From Palleronia abyssalis (lineage in GTDB: Bacteria; Pseudomonadota; Alphaproteobacteria; Rhodobacterales; Rhodobacteraceae): a DNA stretch of 64,000 nt. A program made the translations under genes and the position numbers. Location of the stretch: NCBI RefSeq assembly GCF_900302445.1, contig NZ_ONZF01000010.1, positions 87,177 to 151,176 on the forward strand. Reading direction: 5' to 3'. The stretch's first letter is position 1. Every line of letters begins with the position of its first letter. Below the pieces are notes generated by a model that saw only the letters and a program-made list of their open reading frames with translations, had not been told where the DNA came from and searched no databases. Below, in pieces: positions 44,332 through 53,257 of this stretch.

Positions 44332-46344
44332 CTATCGCGCAACCAGCCTTTCACCATCCTCCTCTCTCAGCATCGCTTCCATTTCGTCCAAGCCATCGAC
44401 TGCAGAGCGCATCTGCGCCTCATCAGCTACGCTCGCAGCTTCAGAATCCACGACGCTGCTGCCAAAATCCATCTCCATCTGGCGCTGTTCCTCGGCGATG
44501 ACGGCTTGAACGACAGGCGCGGTCTTCTTTGGAGCGGCGTCGGCTTGGCCTGACGGTTGACCATCGCCAGCCTGGCTCGCCCTCTCCATATCGGCTTCTG
44601 TTCCCCCTGGCCCATCCGACGGCGGCGTCATCGGCATGGCGCGCACACTGAGCGGCAGGTTCCCCTGCAGCCCCCCTCCCCCCGGCTCCGGAAACGGCAA
44701 CTCGCCCGTCTGTGCCGCGTGGATCGCCTTGAACAGCCGATCATCAAAATACTGGATCCGCTTTGCCCGGACCGGCATCTGGGCATCGATCACCATGACA
44801 ATCTCGTCGAGGGGCAGACGGCGCGCCTCATCTTCAGGGAGCAAGGAACTCTCTTCGGTCCGTGTGGATTGGCTGCGGCCCTCAAAGGGGTTCTTGCCGA
44901 TGGACTGTGAGCGCGTGACCACGGTCTTTGTGGTCTTGCCGACCGCCTTGCTCAGCTCCTCGACGGTCTTCTCATCCGAGGGCGTCAGGTAGAGCTTCAC
45001 GCCGGCATTGCCCTGCAGGGCGCGGCGGGTGTTCTCGCCATAGATTTCATCGAGGGCGGGGATGGTTTGCGTGACCACAGCCAGGTGGCCGCGATAGGTG
45101 CGCAGGGTCTCGATGCTCTCGACCACGATGGGCATTTTTCCGAGGCGATTGAACTCGTCGAGCATGATCATCACGGGCCACGGCTCGTCTGGCCCGGGAT
45201 CCTTTTCCTGCATGGCGGAGAGCAGGTCGGAGAAAAACAGCCGGATCAGCGGCGCGAGCGGCTTCACCATCAGCGGCTGGACCACGAGATACACTGAAAA
45301 GGGCTTCTTGCGGATCGTGCGGAAATCAAAGTCCGACACCGCCGTCGCCTCATCGATCGCGGGGTTCTGCCATTGATCGAGCCCCGAGGTCATCAGGAGC
45401 GAAACGTAAGACGTCAGCGTATCGTTGTTGGTCGAAGCCAGCCGCGTGAAGATCAGCTTGGCCGCCCTGTTGTCGACCTCGTGGCCCCGCGCGAAATACT
45501 CCTTCTGCTTGTTCCCGCCCGAGGCCGCGATGCGGTAGATCTCGCCCAAGGTCGGACGCTTGCGCTGGAAGGCCAGCAGGCCTGCTGCCACAAAGAGATC
45601 GATCCCGCCCTTGAGCAGCCCCTGCACCCGGTCATTGTCACTCTGCAGGAAGAGCGTCGCCAAGAGCTGCAATTCCATCTGCTGGCGCGCGGGATCTTTC
45701 AGCTCAAAGATGCGCAGGAGCGGGTTGTAGCGATGCGTGCGCTTGCCCTCCCAATCGGTTGGGGCAAAGCGATAGACCTTGTCGCCCTGAGCCGCGCGGT
45801 GCCGGGCCGTGGCCTCGAAGCACTCGCCCTTCACATCGAGCGTCACGGCGGAGCCTTGCCAGGTCAGCAGGTTCGGAATGACAAAGCCCGTGGTCTTGCC
45901 GCGGCCCGTGGGCGCCACGATCAGCGCATGCGGGAAAACCTTCGAACAAATGTAGTTGGCGCGGGAGCTCGGCGTCCCCAGCTTGCCGAGGATGAACCCG
46001 GTCCCTGGCGCCCCGAAAAACCCATTGGCCTTCATCTCGCGCGCACTCTGCCAATGCGTCTGGCCAAACCGTGTGAGGGCCGATCCCGAGAGGGCGAGGC
46101 TCAGCATCAGGCCGGCGGCGGCAAAGCTGCCGATGATCAGGTGAATAAGTTGCGCGTCCTCCGGGCGGCGGTCCAGGATCGCCAGATAGTTCTGCGCGAT
46201 ATAGGCAAAGTCGATCTCGGCCCCAAACCCGAGATCCTGGTAGGTCAGCACCGCCGAGGCGATCGTATAGCCCATGGCCCCAGTCACCAGCGTTACCAGC
46301 AAGACCCCTGTTGCGATCCGCGCTTTTCCCATGGAGGCGCTCAA
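44332..46344 (-). CDS. virD4: VirD4/TraG coupling protein
   Basis: A 670-residue membrane ATPase that brings the relaxase-DNA complex to the channel. Two N-terminal helices, Walker A in VAPTGRGKTT, a Walker-B-type MIMLDEFNRLG, and a proline/serine-rich C-terminal tail. TTG at 46344 overlaps the relaxase stop by four bases (TTGA); an ATG 12 bases on lacks a ribosome site. It is convergent with the CBASS operon. Confidence 0.95.
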   Translation of the reverse strand: MSASMGKARIATGVLLVTLVTGAMGYTIASAVLTYQDLGFGAEIDFAYIAQNYLAILDRRPEDAQLIHLIIGSFAAAGLMLSLALSGSALTRFGQTHWQSAREMKANGFFGAPGTGFILGKLGTPSSRANYICSKVFPHALIVAPTGRGKTTGFVIPNLLTWQGSAVTLDVKGECFEATARHRAAQGDKVYRFAPTDWEGKRTHRYNPLLRIFELKDPARQQMELQLLATLFLQSDNDRVQGLLKGGIDLFVAAGLLAFQRKRPTLGEIYRIAASGGNKQKEYFARGHEVDNRAAKLIFTRLASTNNDTLTSYVSLLMTSGLDQWQNPAIDEATAVSDFDFRTIRKKPFSVYLVVQPLMVKPLAPLIRLFFSDLLSAMQEKDPGPDEPWPVMIMLDEFNRLGKMPIVVESIETLRTYRGHLAVVTQTIPALDEIYGENTRRALQGNAGVKLYLTPSDEKTVEELSKAVGKTTKTVVTRSQSIGKNPFEGRSQSTRTEESSLLPEDEARRLPLDEIVMVIDAQMPVRAKRIQYFDDRLFKAIHAAQTGELPFPEPGGGGLQGNLPLSVRAMPMTPPSDGPGGTEADMERASQAGDGQPSGQADAAPKKTAPVVQAVIAEEQRQMEMDFGSSVVDSEAASVADEAQMRSAVDGLDEMEAMLREEDGERLVAR

Positions 46345-48674
46345 TGGACCTGTCCCCGCTCAGTCTCGCCATCCACATCGCCAGTGCGGTGTTTTTCGTA
46401 TTCGGTGTCGGCAAGATCATCGACCACCTGGCGCAAGGCCTCCGTGTTGGCCGTCGCGGCATCGGATTGCAGATAGACCTTGGCGACATAGAGCCGGTCG
46501 AGGCGGTCCTCGAGAACCTTTTCCAGCGCATCGGCATCACCGGATGTGAGCCGCTCAAGTTGACGGTCATCCAGCACCCGCGCGATCTCGGTTCGGAAAG
46601 CGTCCCGCTCCGCCTCGGTCTCGAAGGGCGCGGACAACTCCCCCGCCCGCTCATGGTCCAGAACACGCGCAATCTCGTCTGCGAGGCGGTCGGTACGGTC
46701 AGACTGCGGCGCAGTTTCACCGCGGGCTGCGAGGAGTGCGTCGCGCGTGCCAACCCCAAGCCCCTCGCGCATCTCGGTTTCGCGGCGGACCTGATTGATG
46801 ACCTCCGTGTCGCGTATCTCGACGACGGCCGCATAGGTCGCGCCGAGCCCACGGGCGAGATGGGACGGCATGTCCGGATAGCGCGCTCGTAAGTCATCCG
46901 TGACAGCATCTGCAACAGGCGTGCGGAGGTCGCGTCCCTCCATGATCCGGTCGACCTCGCGGGTGATCTCGCTGGCGCGGGCCGCATCGGTGATGGTCTC
47001 CCTGTAGGGTTCAGACCGGTCGATCACATCGCCGGGGCGTGCGAGCAGGTCCCGGTGTGCTTCGAGATACGTGCGCTGCTCCGTCTCGATCCGGCGCTCC
47101 GCCCGTGAGACAACCTCCCAGTCCCGGTCCTCGATCTGCTGCGCAGTCAGGCCGTCTGCGCGCATCTCCTGACGGATTGTCCCTTCCATCTCCCGCACCG
47201 CGCCCTCATGATAATGGAACCGCTCGCTGACCGGTTCCGCTTCCATGACACCATCCCGGCGCAGCACGGTCTCCCGCTCCAAGAGCGTGCCAAGTTCGAC
47301 GTGCACATCGTTGAGAATGTCGCGCGCCTGTTCCAGATCGGCGCGGCGTTCGAGGTTCAGATCGCGCGCCTCAGCCACTTTGGAGAGATCATTGGCGATC
47401 CATTGATGCTCAAGCGCTGCATTTGAGGCGCCCGTCTCGATCCGGGCCACCACTTCCGATGTGCTGATCCCGGTGCCCCGTAGTGCCGCGTCAATGCGCG
47501 ATCTCAGGTCGGGCTCGGCCAGTCGCTCGCGCTGGCTGGCGTCAATATTGGCTTCGGAATAGATCCCGCCCTCCGAGGGGGTCTCTGACAGCGTGGATGA
47601 TCGCAAACCGAGAGGCTGCATGTGCTGGACCTGCGTCTGGATCTCGATGAGACGTTTTTCCAGCACGGGACGTTCCGTGTCGGACTTCTCGGCGATCATG
47701 CCCTGCACCCGCGCCAGCTTCTCCGCATAGAGGCTTCGCAGATCCTCGAAACTCTGATCCTCGGCCATATACACATCTCCTGTTCGGTCCACCTGCCCGC
47801 CGCGCGCCAGCACCTCGCCCGCGCGGAAGAGTGCCGCGGCAATATCCTCGCGGGCCTCCCGGGAGGCCTCCGCGGCAAGCGAATGGTAGACGGTTCTGGT
47901 GTTGGCGATCTCCGCCAGCGTCCGGGTCAGGTCCTGCCCCACGCGTTCACGCTCGCGGGGCGCGCGACCCTCTTCTTTCGCCGCATAAACTTCGCTGGTT
48001 CGGGCTGGGTAATGCACGACGCCGCGCTCCATCCGCCGCGTGGCTTCCAGCCGCACGCCGTACTTCTCCGCCTCCTCGACCATGGCGAGGCGAAAATCGT
48101 CGTAGTTGAAGCGGTGGTTGCGCCCCAGAAAGAAGAACTCGCCTTCCTGCGAGCGGCGGTTCAGCACCAGATGCGCATGGGGGTGATCGCGGTCCTCATG
48201 CACCGCGATGATGTAATCGAAATGCCCCTCATCAGTCTGGAAGAACCGCTCGGCCACATCCGTCGCAATGTCGCGCACATCCTCCCCGCGCGTGCCGATG
48301 GGGAAGGACATGAGCATGTGTGTGGTCTGGCCCAGCTTGGGCTTGAAGCCCGCATCCCACCGTTTGGCAAAGCGCTCGGTCAGGTCCTTGATGTCACCCG
48401 CCTCGAGCTTCGCTTTGCCATCCAGGAACCCGCTACTGTCCACGATATGGGTGGACTTGGTCGTGAGGTAATCGAGCTGGTTTGCGAGCTGCGATTTCGT
48501 GTGCGTGCCCCCGCTTCGGATTGCCTTGAAGACCGCCGGCCGATGCCCTGCTGCCGCGCGCACAAGCTGGGTCTGCTTGGCCACGTGCAGCCCTTGCATC
48601 GAGCCCCGGACGCGGCTCCAGCCATCCCGAAAGACCTCGCCCGTGACGGCATGGACAGCATCATTCAGCCGCAT
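46341..48674 (-). CDS. Relaxase, VirD2/MobA-like
   Basis: A 777-residue DNA-nicking transferase. The N-terminal relaxase domain has the metal-binding histidine motif in HEDRDHPHAHLVLN and a region ending HFDYIIAVHED; the remainder is long, helical and arginine/glutamate-rich, probably DNA binding and transfer signal. ATG at 48674 with GGGAG seven bases upstream. MOB class (P or Q) cannot be fixed by eye. Overlaps the MobC-like gene. Confidence 0.92.
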   Translation of the reverse strand: MRLNDAVHAVTGEVFRDGWSRVRGSMQGLHVAKQTQLVRAAAGHRPAVFKAIRSGGTHTKSQLANQLDYLTTKSTHIVDSSGFLDGKAKLEAGDIKDLTERFAKRWDAGFKPKLGQTTHMLMSFPIGTRGEDVRDIATDVAERFFQTDEGHFDYIIAVHEDRDHPHAHLVLNRRSQEGEFFFLGRNHRFNYDDFRLAMVEEAEKYGVRLEATRRMERGVVHYPARTSEVYAAKEEGRAPRERERVGQDLTRTLAEIANTRTVYHSLAAEASREAREDIAAALFRAGEVLARGGQVDRTGDVYMAEDQSFEDLRSLYAEKLARVQGMIAEKSDTERPVLEKRLIEIQTQVQHMQPLGLRSSTLSETPSEGGIYSEANIDASQRERLAEPDLRSRIDAALRGTGISTSEVVARIETGASNAALEHQWIANDLSKVAEARDLNLERRADLEQARDILNDVHVELGTLLERETVLRRDGVMEAEPVSERFHYHEGAVREMEGTIRQEMRADGLTAQQIEDRDWEVVSRAERRIETEQRTYLEAHRDLLARPGDVIDRSEPYRETITDAARASEITREVDRIMEGRDLRTPVADAVTDDLRARYPDMPSHLARGLGATYAAVVEIRDTEVINQVRRETEMREGLGVGTRDALLAARGETAPQSDRTDRLADEIARVLDHERAGELSAPFETEAERDAFRTEIARVLDDRQLERLTSGDADALEKVLEDRLDRLYVAKVYLQSDAATANTEALRQVVDDLADTEYEKHRTGDVDGETERGQVH

Positions 48675-49254
48675 GGGCAAACTCCCTCAGCGCGGCCGTG
48701 GCCTCCAGCTGCATGACGTCGCGCCGACGCCGCAGCAGCAGGTCGATCTCGTCAGCGGAATCCAGAATGAACCGCGCCAGCCCGCGCATCTGTGCAAGGC
48801 GCAATTCGGTGAACTCGGCACTCGTGCCGCCCCCTGCCCCCTGCCCCCGCCGGTTGGCCTGCGTCATCTGCTTGGCGATCTGCGCGACCCCATTGCCGAC
48901 CTCGTGCAGCGAGGCGCGATAGCGCGCCATCTCAGCCGCCATCTGCGCGTCCGGGACAAACACGCCACCCGCCGCCTGAATAAGCCGCCGCAACCCCTCG
49001 GCCCGGCTCTCGATCCCCGCCTTCGCCAACACCTCGTCGAGCGCCGCCAGCTCCGCAGCCGTGACCTTCACACTGACTGCTGAGACCGGGATCGCGGCAT
49101 CGGCCTGGCGCTCGGCATCAGCTTTCAGGACGTAGCGCACGGCCCGCGATGTGACCTCGAAACGCTCAGCCAGCTCGGACGTCGACACACCCTCCGCGGC
49201 CTCGCGGACGATCTGCATCTTCTCGATCTCTGTCAGGCGTTTTGTTCGGGACAT
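48661..49254 (-). CDS. mobC: MobC-like relaxosome protein with HTH
   Basis: A 197-residue protein with an N-terminal helix-turn-helix (GVSTSELAERFEVTSRAVRY) and a MobC-like region (ELAALDEVLAKAG, VGNGVAQIAKQMTQANRRG) that in relaxosomes binds oriT and aids the relaxase. ATG at 49254 taken; a GTG at 49284 extends it by ten residues. It overlaps the relaxase start. Confidence 0.8.
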   Translation of the reverse strand: MSRTKRLTEIEKMQIVREAAEGVSTSELAERFEVTSRAVRYVLKADAERQADAAIPVSAVSVKVTAAELAALDEVLAKAGIESRAEGLRRLIQAAGGVFVPDAQMAAEMARYRASLHEVGNGVAQIAKQMTQANRRGQGAGGGTSAEFTELRLAQMRGLARFILDSADEIDLLLRRRRDVMQLEATAALREFAHAAE

Positions 49255-49305
49255 GCGGAAGAAAGACCCCCTATTTCCTGCCACCTTCCACCAAGGCTGC
49301 CCCTA

Positions 49306-49322
49306 CCTTACGATACTATACC
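49306..49322 (-). promoter_or_regulatory. TATCGTA box, copy C, and likely mobC promoter
   Basis: On the minus strand GGTATAGTATCGTAAGG follows a TTGACA hexamer (49332-49327). The core TATCGTAA is the same as in the virB copy. Thus both transfer operons seem to share an operator. Confidence 0.45.
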
Positions 49323-49477
49323 AAGCTGTCAATTATATACTTGCGTCGCATTCAGGCTCAGGCAGCCTTGGTGTCCGCTTCCCCCGCGGCCCGCAGGGAC
49401 GCGGCTCTGCCGCCCTCACCACCGAGTGCACCACCTGTCCTAGAGGTCCCGTCCGCCAGCCCCGCCCGAGGGTCTGG

Positions 49478-49620
49478 CCGAACACCCATGTGTTCGGACG
49501 GAACCGCGGGCGGGCGCAAACCCCTCCGACAGGGCGGACAGGCAGGGTCAAGGAGGGCCAGATTTGGCTTGCCAAATCTCTGCCGCAAAAACCGGGAGGC
49601 CTTGGCCGATAGGTTTTTGC
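49478..49620. other. Hairpin cluster, candidate oriT region
   Basis: Three perfect inverted repeats lie in 143 bases: CCGAACAC/GTGTTCGG (49478-49497), AGATTTGGC/GCCAAATCT (49560-49579, 2-base loop) and GCAAAAACC/GGTTTTTGC (49585-49620), the last with a GGCC-TT-GGCC inside. No gene overlaps. The place, directly upstream of mobC and the relaxase, and the structure fit an origin of transfer, but no nick site is recognised. Confidence 0.4.
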
Positions 49621-49622
49621 GG

Positions 49623-49770
49623 ATGGCCCCCTTGAGGCTGACTGGCCGGTCTGTCGCGGCCTGATCATTCCGGGGGGGAGTGCGTCCGTTGAACGCGCAG
49701 CGAACGGCACCAAGAAGGGTCGCTGCCGGCGATCACCCGCGCCGGTGACGGCATCCCTGGAACAGGGATC
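49623..49770. other. Intergenic, no gene recognised
   Basis: GC-rich sequence between the hairpin cluster and the terminator of the 68-residue gene. The stretch CGGTCTGTCGCGGCCTGATC and what follows match nothing I know. Confidence 0.4.
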
Positions 49771-49801
49771 GGGCCGCCCCAAGATCGTCCCGGGGCGGCC
49801 C
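49771..49801 (-). terminator. Terminator-like hairpin after the 68-residue gene
   Basis: GGGCCGCCCC, 11 bases, GGGGCGGCCC: a perfect 10-bp stem 17 bases past the stop. There is no T-run, so it may act as a pause or stabiliser. Confidence 0.6.
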
Positions 49802-49817
49802 ATCCTCGTCAGAGGAT

Positions 49818-50024
49818 TCAGTCCTGGGGATCCTTCGCGCTCGGCGGGAACATCACCAGCTCCGAGACCGCGACCGGGAAGTCGAGCTTGAGGCTGAAGA
49901 ACTCCGAGCCGTCCCCGTTGCGGGTGTTGCGGAACATCGCGCCCACGCGCTGAAAACGGGTGCGCTCCTGGCCATCGGTGTCGGTGAACTTGACGGGGAC
50001 GGTGGCGACGTAGTGGTTGGTCAT
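49818..50024 (-). CDS. Small conserved protein (68 residues) of conjugative elements
   Basis: A strand-rich protein: HYVATVPVKFTDTDGQERT, then FRNTRNGDGSEFFSLKLDFP. It recalls the small single-domain proteins such as DUF736 found in alphaproteobacterial transfer regions, though I cannot place the family. AAGGAG upstream of the ATG is strong, and a hairpin follows the stop, so it is probably well expressed. Confidence 0.7.
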   Translation of the reverse strand: MTNHYVATVPVKFTDTDGQERTRFQRVGAMFRNTRNGDGSEFFSLKLDFPVAVSELVMFPPSAKDPQD

Positions 50025-50381
50025 TTGGGTTACTCCTTGTTGCGATGGGGATCACCCGGCACGGGGGCAAGAGGCCCGGTCGCAAGCGCAAATGCGGAGG
50101 ATCCGCGGCTAGCCGTGGAAGCCGTATTTGTGCTTGCCGGAGCGAAGCGCAGGGCACGATTGGGCCGACCCCGTGCGATCCACATCTATGAGCAAAAAGG
50201 AGAGACCCGATTTTGTGCCGCCACTTTGCAGTCGCGTTCGCACCCGTCGATACCGGTCTGAGGTGGCTTGGTTCGTTCTGATCCAATGCATCTGGATAAT
50301 GATCCGTCACGCGCACCACACAGCGGGTCAGCGTTCAGCCGCGCGCGAAGATTCGTCGTCTGTGTTGGGTGAGTGCCCCTG
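50025..50381. other. Intergenic, no feature recognised
   Basis: The stretch should contain the promoter of the 68-residue gene. No inverted repeat longer than five bases and no convincing small gene was found. Confidence 0.4.
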
Positions 50382-51587
50382 CTATCGGCACCAGGGTTGA
50401 GGGGGTGGGGGACAGCTGGTGCGGCCACATCGGTATGGCACGGCCAAACCTTCAGCAATGAGCGTACTGCCCACGTCCCGACCGTCAACGAACAACGAGC
50501 CACAAAGCCGCCCGAAATTGCATCGATCGGTGCCTTCAGTCCCGGGCCGGCAGGAACAGGCCACGCGCTCAAACTCAATTAACGCCGCACCCCGCACCAA
50601 TTGACCAAGACGCGCTGTTGCCTGTTCCCCGACCTGGCGCTCTGCAGTGCAGGATGGTCTCCATGTCTCAGGCGCGTTAAACCCGACGAGACGCACGTTC
50701 GCTGTCATGCCTCGAACATCAATCGTATCACCATCAATGATCCGCACATCGCTGGCTCGAAGCGACCGGTCTTGCGAGGCGGGTCGCTCTGCAGGTGGCG
50801 CGACCGGCGATAGGAAACTGGAAGACATCCAGCCCACTCCCAAGTTAGACCGAATTTGGGTCCATTGCCCTTCATCGCGAAGCATTTCGACGCGAGTCCC
50901 TTCGCTCAAGACGCCCATCACAGCGTTCGCGGTAGACGGCTCAGAACGTTGGTTGACACGTGTCCCTGTCACATAGACGTAAGTGGTGTTTGTCGTTTGC
51001 GATGTGGGAATTGCTGACGGACTGTAGGGTGTGGATCGCGAATTCGACGTCTCAAACAATGATCCAACCAACGCGAAGAACCCGACAGCGATCACCAACG
51101 GCACCATGATTTGGCGTTGAGCCTTGCGCACGGCACGCCGAGGTGCGGTGATTGCGCGGCTCACGGAGATCGAACGGGGTCTCGCCTGAACGGCTCTGGG
51201 GCTGCGCTTTGGTGCTGGTTTCGAAGTGCCGGCGTCGGCAGCTGCCCTTGTCTGGGCCGGTTTTTCCCCTTCCAGTTTCAGGACTTTGTGCAGGCTGGCG
51301 TACTGAGCTTTGCTCAGGCGAGTCTCCGTCCCGTGACGCTCAAACCGTTCAGCCATGTTTGTGAGAAAAGACACTTCCCAATCGTTTGCCTGCCCGGACC
51401 GCAAACGCGCATCAATGCGTGATTGGATCTCTTTGGTGCGTTCCGGAGAAAAAGGCATCGAGGAAAAACCTGTTCGGGTGTTGAGCTGCGCAACAAATGT
51501 CTTCTGCCGCACGGCCACATTAAGCTGTGATTGCATCGAGATACCATCCAGCCATTCCCTAAACCACATTGGCCGTGTTGCAGTCAT
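50382..51587 (-). CDS. Membrane-anchored SH3-domain and SNase-like protein
   Basis: About 401 residues: an N-terminal cytoplasmic helical part (residues 44-110), a basic Pro/Arg/Ser linker, one membrane helix (MVPLVIAVGFFALVGSL, about 160-177), an SH3_3 domain (TRVNQRSEPSTANAVMG to VGWMSSSF), and a thermonuclease-like domain (IIDGDTIDVRG, VRLVGFNAPET) with several Cys near the end. The nuclease part has Asp and Glu motif positions, with Asn where staphylococcal nuclease has Asp40. The start is unsure; ATG at 51458 (MPFSPERTKEI) is an alternative. Possibly acts on entering DNA in the periplasm. Confidence 0.75.
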   Translation of the reverse strand: MTATRPMWFREWLDGISMQSQLNVAVRQKTFVAQLNTRTGFSSMPFSPERTKEIQSRIDARLRSGQANDWEVSFLTNMAERFERHGTETRLSKAQYASLHKVLKLEGEKPAQTRAAADAGTSKPAPKRSPRAVQARPRSISVSRAITAPRRAVRKAQRQIMVPLVIAVGFFALVGSLFETSNSRSTPYSPSAIPTSQTTNTTYVYVTGTRVNQRSEPSTANAVMGVLSEGTRVEMLRDEGQWTQIRSNLGVGWMSSSFLSPVAPPAERPASQDRSLRASDVRIIDGDTIDVRGMTANVRLVGFNAPETWRPSCTAERQVGEQATARLGQLVRGAALIEFERVACSCRPGTEGTDRCNFGRLCGSLFVDGRDVGSTLIAEGLAVPYRCGRTSCPPPPQPWCR

Positions 51588-51661
51588 CCAGACTTATTCT
51601 ACTCAATGCTGGAGTTCGCTGCGACACCCCTGAGGTTCGCAAACATTTGAGAAACGACGAA

Positions 51662-51683
51662 AGGGCCGCCCGAAGGCGACCCT
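51662..51683 (-). terminator. Terminator after the DUF2493 gene
   Basis: On the minus strand AGGGTCGCC-TTCG-GGCGGCCCT then TTTCG: a 9-bp stem with one mismatch and a stable TTCG loop, six bases past the stop. Confidence 0.75.
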
Positions 51684-51689
51684 CTATGT

Positions 51690-52619
51690 TCACGTATCCG
51701 CAGTCCTCTTAGCCGGGTCAGCAACCCGCATGACCGTCAGGCCTTTCGCTTCCGCCTTCTGCCCGAGGTTCAGCGCGACCCCGTTGCCGCCGAAGAGGAC
51801 AACCCCCGTCGCCGCGAACTTGTCGTCGAGCATTTCGTCGTTGCACTTGAACGGTGCCGCCCGCCCATGCGCGGACCAGCGAGGATCAAAGCGCGCCTGC
51901 GCGACCCCGCGTGCCCGGGCCCACCGAGCCGCAATCATCTCTGCCCCGTGCTTGCCACCCTTGTGGCAGAGGAAGATCTCCTGGTTGCGGTTCTGCTTGA
52001 TCCGTTCGCGAACCTTGTCGAGCGTGTTGAAGATCACATCGACATCGGTCCAGTCGGTGGCGCCTGAGACGATCAGGGGCACCCCCTCGACTTTCGACTT
52101 CTCGGCAGTCTCGCGGTCGTGCTGTTCAAGGAGCTGCCGCGCCTCGAAGACTGCCCCGGTCTCCTGCGCCCGGACGCTTGCCCGCGATCCGGCTGCCGGG
52201 ATGAAAGCGTGGCCCGTCTCGATCTCGTAGCATTCCGCCGCCGCCTCGCTCATCACCTCGATGGCGCTCACAATCTCGCGCAGTTGCACAAAGCGCGCCT
52301 GCGCCTCTTCGAGCGCGGTCTCGGCGATTTCCGATCCGTCGTGGGATTTTGCCAGCGCGCCGATCTTGTCGGCGGTGCGGTCGACCTCCTTGCCGAGTGC
52401 CACCTTGCGGCGCTGCAGGATCGTCGCGAGCCCATGGGCCAGCGGTTCGATTTCGGCTTCAAGCCCGGTCCCGCGCAGCTGCCCGAGAAATGACTCGAAG
52501 CTTTCGCGGATGATGTGGTCGGTCAGGACGTGATCCTCCGGGATCGGCAGGTGAGCGTCCTTCTCGGTCAGCCCGAAAAGCTCGATGGTCTCATAGGTGT
52601 TCGCATTGTCGTAAGCCAT
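51690..52619 (-). CDS. DUF2493-containing protein
   Basis: A 309-residue protein with a helical N-terminus (to about 165) and a C-terminal DUF2493 domain of the SLOG/Rossmann type (LIVSGATDWTDVDVI, FLCHKGGKHGAEMIAARWA). SLOG-fold proteins bind nucleotides or nucleotide-derived ligands. ATG at 52619 has GGAG seven bases upstream. Such genes are regular members of alphaproteobacterial conjugative elements; the function is not known. Confidence 0.85.
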   Translation of the reverse strand: MAYDNANTYETIELFGLTEKDAHLPIPEDHVLTDHIIRESFESFLGQLRGTGLEAEIEPLAHGLATILQRRKVALGKEVDRTADKIGALAKSHDGSEIAETALEEAQARFVQLREIVSAIEVMSEAAAECYEIETGHAFIPAAGSRASVRAQETGAVFEARQLLEQHDRETAEKSKVEGVPLIVSGATDWTDVDVIFNTLDKVRERIKQNRNQEIFLCHKGGKHGAEMIAARWARARGVAQARFDPRWSAHGRAAPFKCNDEMLDDKFAATGVVLFGGNGVALNLGQKAEAKGLTVMRVADPAKRTADT

Positions 52620-53257
52620 GACTGGTCTCCAGTATTCAGTTGCAAGGCCGCCACGTGAGTGTGGGGGCATGGCCGAATGCCTGGTTTCCGAATCTGCCCG
52701 GGTCAGGGACGGCGCAGCCGCCGGCTTGCCGGGCGCAAAAGTTTTCCGCGCGCAGCACCTGATGCACGCGCGCGCTCACGCACGGGACCGCCCCATCCCA
52801 CAGGCTCCGCCCTCGCCGAAAAGTTTTGCGATCCTTGAAGCGGGCTGATTTGGGGGCCATCCGGAGGATATGCTTCCGCGCTCATGTGTGTGTGTTTTGA
52901 CGGTAGGTTTGCCCGACCCGAGCAGGCAAACGGCCCAACCGGACGCGGGAGACGGATGGAGCGACGGGATCGTTTTGGCCTCCGGCCAAAACAGACCAGA
53001 GCGCAATCCGGCGGAGCGGCCGGGGAGGGACGTGCTCGCGAGGCGGGCAAACCGGGATGCCAGGCGCGACGCCGCGGTGAGGCCGCATGGCCGAATGCGC
53101 GACGGACCGAAGGGCCGTTCTCCACTGCGACACGCGAAGCCGAGCTGGGGAAGCCGGAAGGCATCGGGCGGTACGATCAAAACTGCGAAATTCGTAATGT
53201 TTCAGTTGCTCAATCCGTTGGCAAGGAACAAGATGGGAACAAACAGGACACCGAGCA
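52620..53257. other. Long non-coding stretch with strong hairpins
   Basis: No gene is supported over 638 bases. GTTTGCC/GGCAAAC (52907-52931) and GTTTTGGCC-TCC-GGCCAAAAC (52972-52992) are perfect inverted repeats 41 bases apart. Both neighbouring genes point away, so it holds their promoters; it could also hold a structured RNA or a replication/transfer site. Confidence 0.45.

Noticed and set aside
45373..48716. Long plus-strand open frames opposite virD4 and the relaxase
   Set aside because: High-GC shadows of genes with Walker and relaxase motifs; no ribosome sites or domains.
49333..50319. A 328-codon minus-strand frame over the region beyond mobC
   Set aside because: It crosses the hairpin cluster and the 68-residue gene in another frame, and is Arg/Pro-rich without any domain.
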